A stretch of DNA of 64,000 nucleotides, from contig JAGTXO010000002.1 in assembly GCA_019448385.1 (NCBI GenBank), positions 1,426,001 through 1,490,000 of the forward strand. The letters are read 5' to 3'. The translations under genes and the position numbers were made by a program. Position 1 is the stretch's first letter, and the number at the start of each line of letters is the position of its first letter. The notes below the pieces were generated by a model, which did no database searches, had not been told where the DNA came from, and worked only from the letters and a program-made list of their open reading frames with translations. Source of the DNA: Diacronema lutheri (Eukaryota > Haptophyta > Pavlovophyceae > Pavlovales > Pavlovaceae). Positions 9,500 to 18,781 of this stretch are shown here, one piece after another.

Positions 9500-10875
9500 T
9501 CAGCGCGCGCGCTTCGGCACGGCGGTGCCGCACGCGACGGATGCGACGTTGCCGCTGCCCGAGCATTGCCGGCTGCCGTCGCGCGCAAGCCAGCAGCTCT
9601 GCGGGCCGGCTGCCTGCTTGCCGTTGCTGAGCGCAAGCCCGCACGCGATGACCCACGCGCCGCGCTCAGGCTCGGCACCGCCGCCGCCGCTGCCCACGGC
9701 GTGCGGCACGCCGTGGCCGACGCGCGGCGACGGTGAGGGCGATCTGTGCGGCGCCGGATGAGGTACCGGGCGCGGCGCGGGACGCGGTGCAGGGCGTGGC
9801 GTGGGATGCCCCCTCGCCGGGTGAGCCGGGGACGGCGCCGGCCCGGCCGACGGGTCGTGCACGTCGCTCGAAGCCTCGGGCACCGGCGCGGGCACGTTGA
9901 GCGCGCATCTCTCCACGCCCGCCCCCGCGACGCAGTCGAGGGCGTGGACGCGCGCGGGCACGCCGATGCGCAGCGTGGAGAGGGACTGGTTCGTCTGGTT
10001 GAGCAGGTCGGACTCGGTGGGCGGCTCGTGCTCGTAGCGCGAGGCCGTTGCCGGCGCGTCCGTGTGCTCCGTCGCCGCCGCGTACCCGAGCCTCTGGCAC
10101 GAGCGCGTCGCGAGCTCAGCCGTGAGACCGGGCCCGGCGACCCGCCCCCACTCGCCATGCCGCCAGAGGAGCAGCAGGCCTGCAGGTCAGCGCAGTCGGC
10201 GCGGCGGGCCGCAGCGCGTGAGCTGCGCTTTGTGCCGCGCAGAGTACGCGCCGCGCGCGCGTTGCACTCGTCGCGCGCGTCGCGCGCGCGCGCCGCACCG
10301 CGCGGGTGCGACGAGAGGAGGATGTCCCCTTCGGCGGGCTCGGCGCACGTCGCCAGTTGCTCGATGCACAGCGAGCTGCTCGCGACCTGGGCGTAGGTCG
10401 TGTTGCACTGCATAATATTGCGCACCCATGTCATCGCGGACATGTCGTCGCCGACGTACTGCCGCGGCCACGCGTCGTAGGAGCAGACGCAATTGTGGTG
10501 AAAGAAGTGGTCGTACCCGCGGCAGCACGCGTCGTTGAAGCCGCCGCCCTTGCACGCCATCAGCTTGTACATGTCGGACATCTTGCAGACCTGCGCGACA
10601 GGCTTCGCCGCGCCCGCGCCATCGCTCGCATTCGCCTTCGAAGGGACCACGGCACCGCGCCCGCCAATCTGCTGCGCGCGCGAGCACGTGGCCTCGTCAA
10701 AGAAGCAAATGTAGCCGTGCACCTGCGGCCCGCGCGTCGCGACGCTGACAGAGACAACGGCCACCACGAGTACGAGCGCGACAATGTTCTGCGCATTCCA
10801 GAGCTTTGCTCGCGTGGCGCCAGCCGACGCGGCCGCGCTGCGCGCCATCCGCGCTCCGGGGGTCGCACCGCGCAA
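9500..10875 (-). CDS. Single-pass membrane protein with Cys-rich ectodomain and Pro-rich segment, 2 exons
   Basis: Exons 10875-10299 and 10179-9500 give 418 residues. An in-frame ATG at 10848 is an alternative start. A membrane span (NIVALVLVVAVVSVSVA) lies at about residues 29-45, followed by a Cys-rich region: CFFDEATC, VCKMSDMYKLMAC, NDACCRGYDHFFHHNCVCSYD and SSLCIEQLATC. The second exon continues SCQRLGYAAATEH, then RVHALDCVAG, a Pro-rich run of PRPAPRPAP type, and a final part with three more Cys. The intron 10180-10298 (GTGCGG...CTGCAG) was set by the need to join two clearly coding frames in phase 1. No known domain is recognised. A type II surface or endomembrane protein fits. It diverges from the saposin-like gene at 10962 with an 86-bp gap. 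Confidence 0.6.
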
Positions 10876-10961
10876 CTCCGTGAGAGCCCAAAGACCTCCT
10901 CTGTCGTTTTCTTGAGCGCAATTCCCGGCGCCACGTTTTTGCGCCGTGGTCGGACGCCGGG

Positions 10962-11483
10962 ATGCTCCAGCTCGCGCGCGTGCTCATCGTGGCGTGCGCC
11001 TCATACATGCGTCACGAGACAACGGGTAAGTTTTTGCCGGACGACTTCAACGTGACCGAGATCGACGAGCGCACAACATGGGAGGACACGCGGCCATTCA
11101 TCACGTGCGGCGTATGCCGCATGATCGTCGCGCACGCATACGACCGGCTCGACGTATTGACAGCGGACGACGAGTCCCTGCACGCCTTCTTGGAAGGGGC
11201 ATGCGAAGCCCCAGACGCACAACTCTTCCACCGCTACCAGATCGCTCGCGCACACGCCGGCTCGTGGGACGTGATTCCGTCGAGCGAGCCCGACGACCGC
11301 CGCACCGACATCCGAAAGTGGCAGGCATTGAGCATGCGCGACACGTGCACGTTTGCGATTGCGCCCAATGACGAGGCGATCGTCAGCGCGCTCAGACGAT
11401 GCCACGACGACACACAGCGGGTGCCGTGCGTCTGCGCGGCCACGCCCCTCTGCCAGAGCAAACGAGAGCCGAAGGTCGCATGA
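10962..11483 (+). CDS. Small secreted Cys protein, saposin/canopy-like
   Basis: This single-exon protein has 173 residues. A short hydrophobic N-terminus (MLQLARVLIVACASY) looks like a signal peptide. The body opens with FITCGVCRMIVAHAYDRLDVL, the C-x-x-C-x8-A/Y layout of saposin-B-like and canopy proteins, which bind lipids or act as ER chaperones. Later cysteines lie in FLEGACEAP, RDTCTFAI, RRCHDD and VPCVCAATPLC, enough for several disulphides. The neighbour on the other strand is also a Cys-rich membrane protein, so the shared promoter may drive two endomembrane products. The family assignment rests on Cys spacing only, and the lipid-binding function is inferred. Confidence 0.55.
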   Translation: MLQLARVLIVACASYMRHETTGKFLPDDFNVTEIDERTTWEDTRPFITCGVCRMIVAHAYDRLDVLTADDESLHAFLEGACEAPDAQLFHRYQIARAHAGSWDVIPSSEPDDRRTDIRKWQALSMRDTCTFAIAPNDEAIVSALRRCHDDTQRVPCVCAATPLCQSKREPKVA

Positions 11484-11619
11484 ACTTGTCGTTTCTAGAT
11501 CTGCGGGGCGACGCTCCGTACAAACGACGCTTACAGGCGGGTCAGCAGGAGGGGCGCGCACGGGGCCGAGGCTGGACAAACGGAGCGAGCGAAAGGGCGC
11601 ACGCAACATCAGGCCGAAA

Positions 11620-11652
11620 TCAGGGCGTCGACCCTGTGCACGCCGGCAGCGG
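11620..11652. other. 33-bp stem-loop element, copy 1
   Basis: This matches the element at 18702-18734 at 31 of 33 positions, in the same orientation. It contains CAGGG...CCCTG arms followed by GTGCACGCCGGC. It lies in the convergent spacer between genes ending at 11483 and 11743. The rest of this 259-bp spacer shows nothing else I can name. Confidence 0.65.
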
Positions 11653-11742
11653 GAACGGCCGGGACGGCAAGGACGTGGCAGGACGCGTCATGGGCGGACA
11701 CCCACACACGCCTAGCCACCCCTCGCCGGCCAGATCAGCCGC

Positions 11743-13017
11743 TCACGTTCCGCACAGAGGCCCGAGCCGCCACGCATCGCTGCTGAAGAGCAAGCCGGTC
11801 GTGCCTGCGCGTACAAGCAGCAGTCCGGCGCTCGACGCGAGCATGGTGGCGAGGACGAGCACGGGCACGGACTCGTAGCCCAGGTGGAGCGCAGCGATGC
11901 TGAGCAGCCGGCCGAGCAGCGCGCCCGCGCACGCGCACGTGGCGAGGACCACGGCAAGGTCTGCCAGCCGGCCAAACGACTCGGTCACGCTGTAGTGCAC
12001 CACGTTGGAGACCTCGCAAACGAGGATGATGAAGGACGACGTTGCGACCGCCACCTCCGTCGGCATGCCCAGCGCCATGCAGAGCGGCGCAACCAGCTCG
12101 CCGCCGCCAACGCCCACAAGGGCTGAGACGAAGCCGACGCAGCTCGCGGCGAGCGGCAGTATGGCGGCGTGGCGCAGCTCGGCGTGCGCAAAGGGCGAAT
12201 GCGCGTCATCGCGCATGGGCTCCTCCACGCTTCTCCACGCCGGATCGTCCGAGCTCGGCGCGCCCTCGCGCGAGGTGCGGCCGACAGCAGCAAGGCCGAA
12301 CGATGCGGCGAGCGCGCTGAGGGGCAGACCGAGAAGCACGAAGAACCAGTACTGTGCGGAGCACGGCGTCGCGCGCGCGAGTAGCGGCAGCTTGAGCTCG
12401 CCGCCGAGCAGCAGCAGATCGATCACGAAGCACGCGAGGAAGGCTGCGAGCACGAGCACGTGCCTCCACGGCAGCCCGCCGCACGTGCGCAGCGCGCTCC
12501 ACGGCCGCGCGGGCTGCGCGGCGGCGAGCATGCAGTCGTGGCACGCACGCATGCCGTCACCCACGGCGGGCTCGTGCCGGAGCATCTCGCGCCCCTTGTG
12601 CCCTACTTTGAGCGCGACGGTGCAGAGAAGGCCGACCGACAGGGTGACGAGCAGCCCGCTCGGGAAGAGCGTGCGCAGCGCGAGCCCGATCGCGCTGCCG
12701 GCGAGCTGCGCGGGGAGAAGGAGAAGTGGCGCAACAAAGTCGACGAGCGGTCGGTCTGCATCGTGTGGATGGCGCCGCGTCAGGTTCACCGCGTTCTGCG
12801 CGACCATGCTACCGAGGATGATTCCGTGCGAAAGGACGATCGCGTCCTCAATAGGAAGCTTGAGTGCGAACATCAGCAGTGGCACATTGAGTCCGCCGCC
12901 GCCGACACCGGCCGATCCGGAGAGCACGCCGATGAGGAAGAGCGCGCATGTGACGACGGCCAACGCACCTCCCGAGCCGATGCCCTGAGCCCAGCCGTTG
13001 ATGACATCGTCAGCCAT
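11743..13017 (-). CDS. TauE/SafE family membrane transporter
   Basis: This is a single-exon protein of 424 residues. Two halves each open with the TauE/SafE glycine motif: GVLSGSAGVGGGGLNVPLL near residue 30 and VSALVGVGGGELVAPLC near residue 320. I count eight or more hydrophobic spans, including FLACFVIDLLLLGG and YWFFVLLGLPLSALAASFGLAAVG. The family exports or imports organosulphonates and related anions across a membrane; the plant and protist members are mostly uncharacterised. The central cytoplasmic loop has CHDCML and CGG. The start at 13017 (MADDVINGWAQG) was preferred over 13128, because the longer form would overlap the divergent cyclophilin and adds no hydrophobic or conserved sequence. 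Confidence 0.85.
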   Translation of the reverse strand: MADDVINGWAQGIGSGGALAVVTCALFLIGVLSGSAGVGGGGLNVPLLMFALKLPIEDAIVLSHGIILGSMVAQNAVNLTRRHPHDADRPLVDFVAPLLLLPAQLAGSAIGLALRTLFPSGLLVTLSVGLLCTVALKVGHKGREMLRHEPAVGDGMRACHDCMLAAAQPARPWSALRTCGGLPWRHVLVLAAFLACFVIDLLLLGGELKLPLLARATPCSAQYWFFVLLGLPLSALAASFGLAAVGRTSREGAPSSDDPAWRSVEEPMRDDAHSPFAHAELRHAAILPLAASCVGFVSALVGVGGGELVAPLCMALGMPTEVAVATSSFIILVCEVSNVVHYSVTESFGRLADLAVVLATCACAGALLGRLLSIAALHLGYESVPVLVLATMLASSAGLLLVRAGTTGLLFSSDAWRLGPLCGT

Positions 13018-13048
13018 CGTCTTGCTCGCATGGATTCCCGCTCGCACG

Positions 13049-13837
13049 ATGGACGCCGTTGATGATGTCCATGTCCAGCCCCGGCATCCCCTACCGCGGG
13101 CGTGGCTCGACATGGACATCAACGACACGCGCGCCGCGTACGCGCGCGCGGCCGCATTTGTCGAAGCGAAGAACCTCGCCTACAATCTGACGAGCAATCG
13201 GCTCGAGGAGCTCGGTGGGTCGGAGCGGCGGAGGATCAAGGAGGTGCTCTACCCGAACGATTTCGAGTGGGCGCCCAAGGGCCGCGTCTGCGTACGAATG
13301 CCACCCGAGCGCCTCACGTTTGAGCTCTGGCCCGACGTCGCACCACTCGCCGTGCAAAACTTTTTGAGCCTCGCCACAGGTCACCGAGGGGTCGGCGCTG
13401 GAGGTCGGCCGCTGCACTACCGTGGCTGCCACGTGCATCGGATCGTTCGCGGCTTCATTGTGCAAGGAGGCGACATCCTGATGAACAACGGGTCGGGGGG
13501 CGAGTCGATCTGGGGCAAACCGTTCAAGGACGACAAGGACGGGCTCAAAGCGCGGCTCGACGCGCGCGGCCTGCTCGCGATGGGCAACTCTGGGAAGAAC
13601 TCCAACACATCCCAGTTCTTCATCACGCTTGACGGCGGCAAGGGCGTGCAGGCGCTCACGGGGAAGCACGTCGTCTTCGGTCGGCTTGTCGACGGCGAGC
13701 AGGTGCTCCAATTCATCGAGCAGTGCGCGGCCGAGGATGGGGGCGAGAAGCCCAGGTGCGCAATCGTGATCGCCGACTGCGGTGTGGAGGCCGAGACGCT
13801 CGCGCCGCTGCAGCGCCACCAGTGTGGGCTCGCATGA
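13049..13837 (+). CDS. Cyclophilin-type peptidyl-prolyl cis-trans isomerase
   Basis: This single-exon, 262-residue protein has a cyclophilin domain over the last two thirds. It reads LTFELWPDVAPLAVQNFLSLATG, HRIVRGFIVQGGD (Arg and Phe of the active site present), GNSGKNSNTSQFFITL and GKHVVFGRLVDG with the active-site His. The usual active-site Trp near GKHVVFG is replaced, which is common in divergent members and often lowers cyclosporin binding. The N-terminal 80 residues carry AYARAAAFVEAKNLAYNLTSNRLEELGG, probably helical, which is not part of the cyclophilin fold. The start 13049 is 31 bp from the divergent TauE start. Later in-frame ATGs near 13112 are possible. A partial inverted repeat (13057-13075 and 13109-13124) lies across the start region. 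Confidence 0.88.
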   Translation: MDAVDDVHVQPRHPLPRAWLDMDINDTRAAYARAAAFVEAKNLAYNLTSNRLEELGGSERRRIKEVLYPNDFEWAPKGRVCVRMPPERLTFELWPDVAPLAVQNFLSLATGHRGVGAGGRPLHYRGCHVHRIVRGFIVQGGDILMNNGSGGESIWGKPFKDDKDGLKARLDARGLLAMGNSGKNSNTSQFFITLDGGKGVQALTGKHVVFGRLVDGEQVLQFIEQCAAEDGGEKPRCAIVIADCGVEAETLAPLQRHQCGLA

Positions 13838-13902
13838 CGCATGAGCCTGTCCCGCGCGCGACAACACCACTTATCTTCAGCGATGTGCGCCTTCGAGGGG
13901 AT

Positions 13903-14926
13903 TCAGACCAGGAAGAGCAGCACAGGCGCCCGCAGCCCGGCAGGAGACTGCCGCTGCCGTGACGCAAAGCCAGCGGCGCGCCCGTGTTCGAGCAGCGCTG
14001 GCCCGAGCACATCCCTCGTTTCGGACGGCGCGTTGTCGCCCTGCCGCGCGCGCGCGCTCGCACGTGCGCGCGCGGCGCGCGTACGCACGGCGACGAGCAC
14101 CAGCAGCACCAGAGGCGCCGACAGCGCGGCGCGCGAGAGCACGCGCGCGTGCGAGCCGGGAGCGCGCGGCGAATGTGCTGCGCGCGTGAGAGGCGCGTCG
14201 GCGAGCAGCTCCGCTCCCACGGCGGGCGGCGCCCAGTCTGCGCGCATGTAGATCGCGTTGCGGTAGTCGTGCTTGTCGTGATGGCCGCAGAAGCGCGGCG
14301 GCTCGAGCTGCTCTTCGCCTTTGCACAGGGCGCCACAGCTGGGCTGCGCGGCGTCGAGCGGGAGCTCCTTGTACCGCGGGCTCGTCGAGAAGTGCGGCCC
14401 GCACCGGCACCTGTCGCCCTGCAGCGCGAAGAACTTGTGCTCGACGCACGCGCGGCCGCACGCCGTCGTCGAGAGGAGCGGCCCCCCGTCCACCTTGAGG
14501 TCGTGCACGAGGTCTTCACGGAAGCAGCCGATCCATTTGACGGCCAGAGGCGCCAGCGGTGGCGGCGACGGCGGCGGCGACGGCGGGCGCGGCGGCAGCG
14601 GCGGGCGCGCCGGCGGCGCGGGCGGTGCCGACGGCGCGGGCGGCGGCGGGCTCGGCGGGGCGGGCGGCGGCCGCCGCGGCCGTGCCGGCGAGCTCGCGCC
14701 GAAGCCCAAGCCGGAGATGCCTGTCGTGCCACGCGGCTGCAGCGGCCCGGGCGGCGGCACCGGCCCGTCGTGGCTCGCCCGCGCGACGCCGATCACCGCC
14801 ACGGCCGTGAGGCACGCAAGCGCAAGCGCGCTGAGCGCGAGCCGCGCAACGCGCGCGATGCGCGACGGCGCCGGCGACTTGGGCGCATCACACGGCTGCG
14901 CGAGCGATGGCGCGAGTGGTGGCAAT

Positions 14927-14957
<31 letters not shown>

Positions 14958-16629
14958 AGGGCTCCCTTCCGGCCGTGGCCTCCCAGCGGGGCGAGCCTTG
15001 GCCAGTGGCCGCGCGCGCGTGCGTCAGCGCGAGCGGCGGCGCGCGCGCGCGCGCCTGCGGCTCGCTCGACCCGTGCGGAGGCGGCGGGGCCCAGCACGCG
15101 GGCTGCCCCACGCCGTCGGCGAGCGCGCTCTCCGCTCGCGCGTGCGCAACGCGCCCGTGCAGCAGCGTGCAGCAGGCCTCAGGCAGGTCGGACGAGTGCA
15201 CGGCGCTGGTCGGAAGGTTTGCGCCAGCGACCTCCTCTCCACGGCCCGCAGGCCCGGGCTCGTCACCACATGCGCCCGCCTGTGCCAGCTCTGGCGACGT
15301 GCGCACGGCACGCATGTGCGGCTGCAGCGCACCATCCCCACGGGAGCCCGTGCGAAGCATGGGCGCGGGCGCGGCAGCTGCCGGCGCGAGCGCGGCCAGC
15401 CGTGGCAGGGTGTGCACCGACGCGGCGCGAACGATGCGCTCCAGCTGCTCGACGCGCGAGTGCAGCTGGTCCATCTCCTCCGGGTCGACGGAGATCGACC
15501 CTGCGCGCTCCGGCATCGCGCGTGCCGCTCGGCTCGACGCGCACGCCGAGCCCGCGCCGCGCGTGAGCGCGGCGCGCGTGCGCGTCTGTGCGCTCGCGGC
15601 GACGCGCTCGAGCGTGCCCGACGCCGAGCAGCGGCGGCGGCTGCCGTGGTACGCGCTCTGCGGCACGGCGGGCGCGTCAGAGTGCGCCGAGCCGCCGCTG
15701 TCGATGCCATGCACATCAAGGTCGTGAGACGAGAGTGGCGCGCAGCACGCTGCTCTCGGCAGCGCACCGGCCGCGCTGCTGCCGCACCGGCCGCGGCCGG
15801 CAAAGGTGAGCGCGCTTTTGGCGCACGCTACGTCCGCGAGCAGCACAGCGGTCTCCGCGGTGCTCAGCGCGGCCGACTCGTTGCCGCTCGGCGCATACGC
15901 CGAGTGCGGCGCGCGCAGCAACAAGGAGCCGGCGGAGGCGCTGCGCGAGGCCGAGGGCGGCGCAGGCGGCGCGCGCGGCGTGTGCGGCGTGCGCGCAATG
16001 CGTGCACGCCGTCGCCGCCACGCCTCGCCGATGAGCGCGGCGCACGCGGCCCTGCAGTCGATGAGGCTGCGCCCGTTGATGAGGAGCTGCTCAGGGACGA
16101 CCCTGCGCACCGTGTGCCCCGAGAAGAGCTCAACGTACTCGACGCCCAGCTGAAGCTCGCGCCAGCTGAACGCCACCGTCGACTCGCGCGTGACCATGTT
16201 CTGCAGCAGCAGCCCCGTGCGCCAAAGCCCGGGACGGCCGTACTCTGGCACCGGCCCGGGGCGCGCCGTCGTCGTAGGCGTGCGCGCCGCCTGCGGCGGC
16301 GGCGCGCGGTCGTGCTGGTCACGCGAGGACCTGCGCCGACTCTCATCACGCCCGGCGCGCGAGCCGGCACGAGAGCCGGCGCGCTCGCTGCTGTCCGCGC
16401 AGCTGCCTCGGCCTACTGATGCGCTCGAGCTGCCTCCAATGTCCTCTGGGTCCAGCACCTGCAGCGCGTCAGCGTACCGTCCGCCCGACGCCAACGCGGC
16501 GCCCGGCCGCACACCGCCCGAGCCTCCGCTGTTCGTGCGCTTGATAAACGTGTTCAGCTGCTCGATTTGTCGGCGCAGGTCGCCGCTCTCGTGCCGAGAG
16601 AGCCTTGGGCGCCCGCCCGAGGACGACAT
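13903..16629 (-). CDS. Large membrane protein with WSC-type Cys domain and Pro-rich linker
   Basis: This is a single-exon frame of 908 residues from ATG 16629. The long N-terminal part is Ser/Arg/Ala-rich, with a short structured block (VAFSWRELQLGVEYVELFSGHTV) and a predicted coiled segment MDQLHSRVEQLERIV. A membrane span (LALSALALACLTAVAVIGV, about residue 600) is followed by a Pro-rich SPPP/APP linker. Next comes a WSC-like domain (about 700-800): VKWIGCFRED, CGRACVEHKFFALQ, CRCGP, CGALCKG, FCGHHD, AIYM. A second hydrophobic stretch, ALSAPLVLLVLVAV, lies near the C-terminus. WSC domains bind glycans in wall sensors and in algal surface proteins, so a cell-surface glycan contact is inferred. 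The longer ATG at 16806 was rejected because that stretch crosses the palindrome and A/T-rich 5' sequence. Confidence 0.72.
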
Positions 16630-16771
16630 CTCCGCGCGGAGGAGTTGCCGCCCCTCCGGAAAACAGAGCGGCTCTTGTTTTCCACCTTTTTGACTTTTTC
16701 CAATTTTCCAAAAGTTCCAAAAGTCCCCCCCTACGACTACGACCTTTTCCTGGGGAGCCGAATCACGAGAC

Positions 16772-16803
16772 GACAGCACGCGATCAATTGATCGCGTGCT
16801 GTC
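16772..16803. repeat. Perfect 32-bp palindrome
   Basis: GACAGCACGCGATCAA is followed immediately by its exact reverse complement with no spacer. It lies 142 bp upstream of the WSC gene start and 85 bp downstream of the AlgH-like stop, both on the minus strand. A cruciform, a dimeric protein site or an RNA hairpin at a 3' end are all possible. Confidence 0.9.
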
Positions 16804-16888
16804 CACGGCTCCACGCCCCCCGGCCTCGGACTGGCGCGCGCCGCGGCCGCGGCATCAGGGCGCGCACGCCGGCGTCTCCATGGCGGCC

Positions 16889-17548
16889 TCACGTCGCGGC
16901 AAGGCGTTTCCTGAGCACGGCGTGAAGGCTGCGGTCGCCCTTGGCGGCCACGACCTCGCTCGCGCCAAAATCATTTGTGACCCACCACAACGTTCTGAGC
17001 TGCTGCTCCAGAGCGCCGGGCGCCCACACCTCCGAGTTGAAAAAGAACTTGAACTCGCTCGGCTCGGCGAGCCCGTCGGCAACGAGCTGCTGCGCATGCC
17101 GCAATCCACCGAGGTACAGGCCACTCGATCCAATCGGCTTAGAGCCCGCCACGTCTGCGCGCGCGTGCAGCATGAGCACGGTGTCCGCCCCGCCGTTGCC
17201 TCCGCGGTGGACGCTGTGCTCGTCGAAGCAGCCCATACCCGACGCCATCTCGCCCATTGTGAATGGCGTCTCACGGTTGAGTAGCACTCCGCGGCTGCCG
17301 TGCTCCGAATGCTCGCACACGAGGACGACGGCCTCGTGGAAGAAGTGGTCGTACTGGTCCGGCTGTGAGACGAGCACCGTCCCGGCGCGCAGGCTCCTGG
17401 AAAGGCTGGAGCTGGCGCACATGGTCGCTAACGGTCGGCAATGATGGGTCGCTCGGCCCGCGCCTACCGCTACCACCCAGCTCATGCATACTGCCACCGC
17501 CAAACACGCCATGCGCTCGCCGCGTCTCGCTGCGGCCATACCCTTACC
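16889..17548 (-). CDS. AlgH / UPF0301 (DUF179) family protein with leader peptide
   Basis: This single-exon protein has about 219 residues. The domain starts at LRAGTVLVSQPDQYDHFFHEAVVLVCEH, then GSRGVLLNRET, then LHARADVAGSKPIGSSGLYLGG, and ends with FKFFFNSEVWAPGALEQQL and TNDFGASEVV. This is the order of the AlgH/YqgE family found in bacteria and in plastids of plants and algae, whose molecular role is still unclear. The hydrophobic leader MACLAVAVCMSWVVAVGAG suggests targeting to a secondary plastid or the secretory route. Several in-frame ATGs (17593, 17548, 17539) exist. 17548 is used because the first would overlap the divergent gene starting at 17582. Confidence 0.8.
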   Translation of the reverse strand, partial: GKGMAAARRGERMACLAVAVCMSWVVAVGAGRATHHCRPLATMCASSSLSRSLRAGTVLVSQPDQYDHFFHEAVVLVCEHSEHGSRGVLLNRETPFTMGEMASGMGCFDEHSVHRGGNGGADTVLMLHARADVAGSKPIGSSGLYLGGLRHAQQLVADGLAEPSEFKFFFNSEVWAPGALEQQLRTLWWVTNDFGASEVVAAKGDRSLHAVLRKRLAAT

Positions 17549-17581
17549 CATAGAAGCGCCCGTTGCGCCCCAAACAAGATT

Positions 17582-18451
17582 ATGGGAGCCCAAAATATGC
17601 CCAGAAGCGTGGATGCGTTCGTTCGAGAGCTCTCGGAGGCGAACGCGTCGTGCCTCGGCTCGCTGACGACGGCCACGATCACCTTCATCGTGCTCGCCGC
17701 GACCACGATTGCAGCGGCGCTGGTGACTCTCGGCTTCGTCGGCGGGGTGTTCTTCCTACGGCGTGCGGTGCGCGAGGCGGAGAGGCAGAGCTGGGATGGA
17801 AGACCCGACGTCGAGGTGCAGGTTGGCTCGCCGCGCGCTGCGTCGATCGTGTCTAGCTTTGCGTCGCCCGCACGCTCACCTCCACCCCAGAGAGCGGACG
17901 TGGCCCCTGCCTCCAGCGGGGCGGTGCTCGCGTCCCGATGGCAGGCCACGCGAGCTGTGGCCGCGTGGGCCTCCGTCGCTCCGCACGAAAAGCACGACGC
18001 GACGCGCTCCCCGCCGACGGGCCACCGGTGCACGCGCACCAGTTTGGAGGAGGTCCGCGCCGCGCCGCTTTCTTCAGCCGCGCGTGCCGAGCCACCGGCC
18101 ACCCCCGCGCCGCACAGCAGCCAGCCGTTCAAGGAGAGGCGGCAAGGCGACGGCGAGGGCGACGAGGCCACCGAACAGCCCACCCACCGGCAGTCACGGC
18201 ATCGACACCGTCACAGCCGCGTGCAAAAGCCGGACTCGCGCGAGGAGGCAGCTTCCCGCTCGCATCGCTCGAAATCGCGGCGGCGCGAGCGCCAAGGAGG
18301 CGACGGCGTGGTGGACGGCGGAGCGCCTCAGACGGCCACGCCGCCTGCCGCACGGCGCACGGCGGAGCGCAGCAATGGGGCGGCCGACGCTGCAGCGGCC
18401 GGGCTCAGTGCGCTGGATTTGCTCGCGGAACGCTCACGCCGCCAGTCATAA
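17582..18451 (+). CDS. Unrecognised protein with one membrane span and a low-complexity tail
   Basis: This single-exon protein has 289 residues from MGAQNMPRSVDAFV. One strong membrane span (TATITFIVLAATTIAAALVTLGFVGGVFF) at about residues 31-59 is followed by LRRAVREAERQSW and a long Ser/Arg/His/Pro-rich tail with no domain. The basic RHRHRHSR-type and KSRRRERQ runs suggest a cytoplasmic tail. The upstream ATG at 17441 was rejected because the added residues look non-coding and would overlap the AlgH-like gene. The tail could be partly spurious, but the frame runs cleanly to a TAA at 18449. Confidence 0.5.
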   Translation: MGAQNMPRSVDAFVRELSEANASCLGSLTTATITFIVLAATTIAAALVTLGFVGGVFFLRRAVREAERQSWDGRPDVEVQVGSPRAASIVSSFASPARSPPPQRADVAPASSGAVLASRWQATRAVAAWASVAPHEKHDATRSPPTGHRCTRTSLEEVRAAPLSSAARAEPPATPAPHSSQPFKERRQGDGEGDEATEQPTHRQSRHRHRHSRVQKPDSREEAASRSHRSKSRRRERQGGDGVVDGGAPQTATPPAARRTAERSNGAADAAAAGLSALDLLAERSRRQS

Positions 18452-18781
18452 AACGCCGCCGCGGTGCGGCCGCCCTTCGCCGGCATGCGCACGGCGCCTC
18501 CGGCGACGGCTCGAGCCGCGCCGCGCCGCTTGACCTCGCGCCGCACGACGCTCCTCATTTGAGCGCTTGCCAATCGAGGAGTTCCCACACGAGGACCTCC
18601 TCAGTCCTCACTCGGGCTGCCCTTCTTTGATGGCCCTTGACTCCCCCCCCCCCCCCCCCCCCCCTCCCTGACTGAATATCACGACGCATTGGCTCCGAAG
18701 GTCAGGGTGACGACCCTGTGCACGCCGGCAGCGGTGAGCGTACGTGTGTGCGTGAGAGGGTGAGCCGTGAGCCACGCACGC
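18452..18781. other. Convergent spacer with dC tract and second copy of the 33-bp stem-loop element
   Basis: No gene is seen. A run of 22 C lies at 18643-18664. The element at 18702-18734 repeats the sequence at 11620-11652. Here its arms are CAGGGT and ACCCTG with a 4-base loop, a perfect 6-bp stem. Like copy 1 it sits shortly after the stop codon of a minus-strand gene (48 bp away here, 91 bp for copy 1). Confidence 0.6.

Noticed and set aside
13984-16419. An 811-codon plus frame opposite the WSC gene
   Set aside because: It is almost pure Arg/Ala/Gly with no domain, while the minus frame has a WSC domain and membrane spans.
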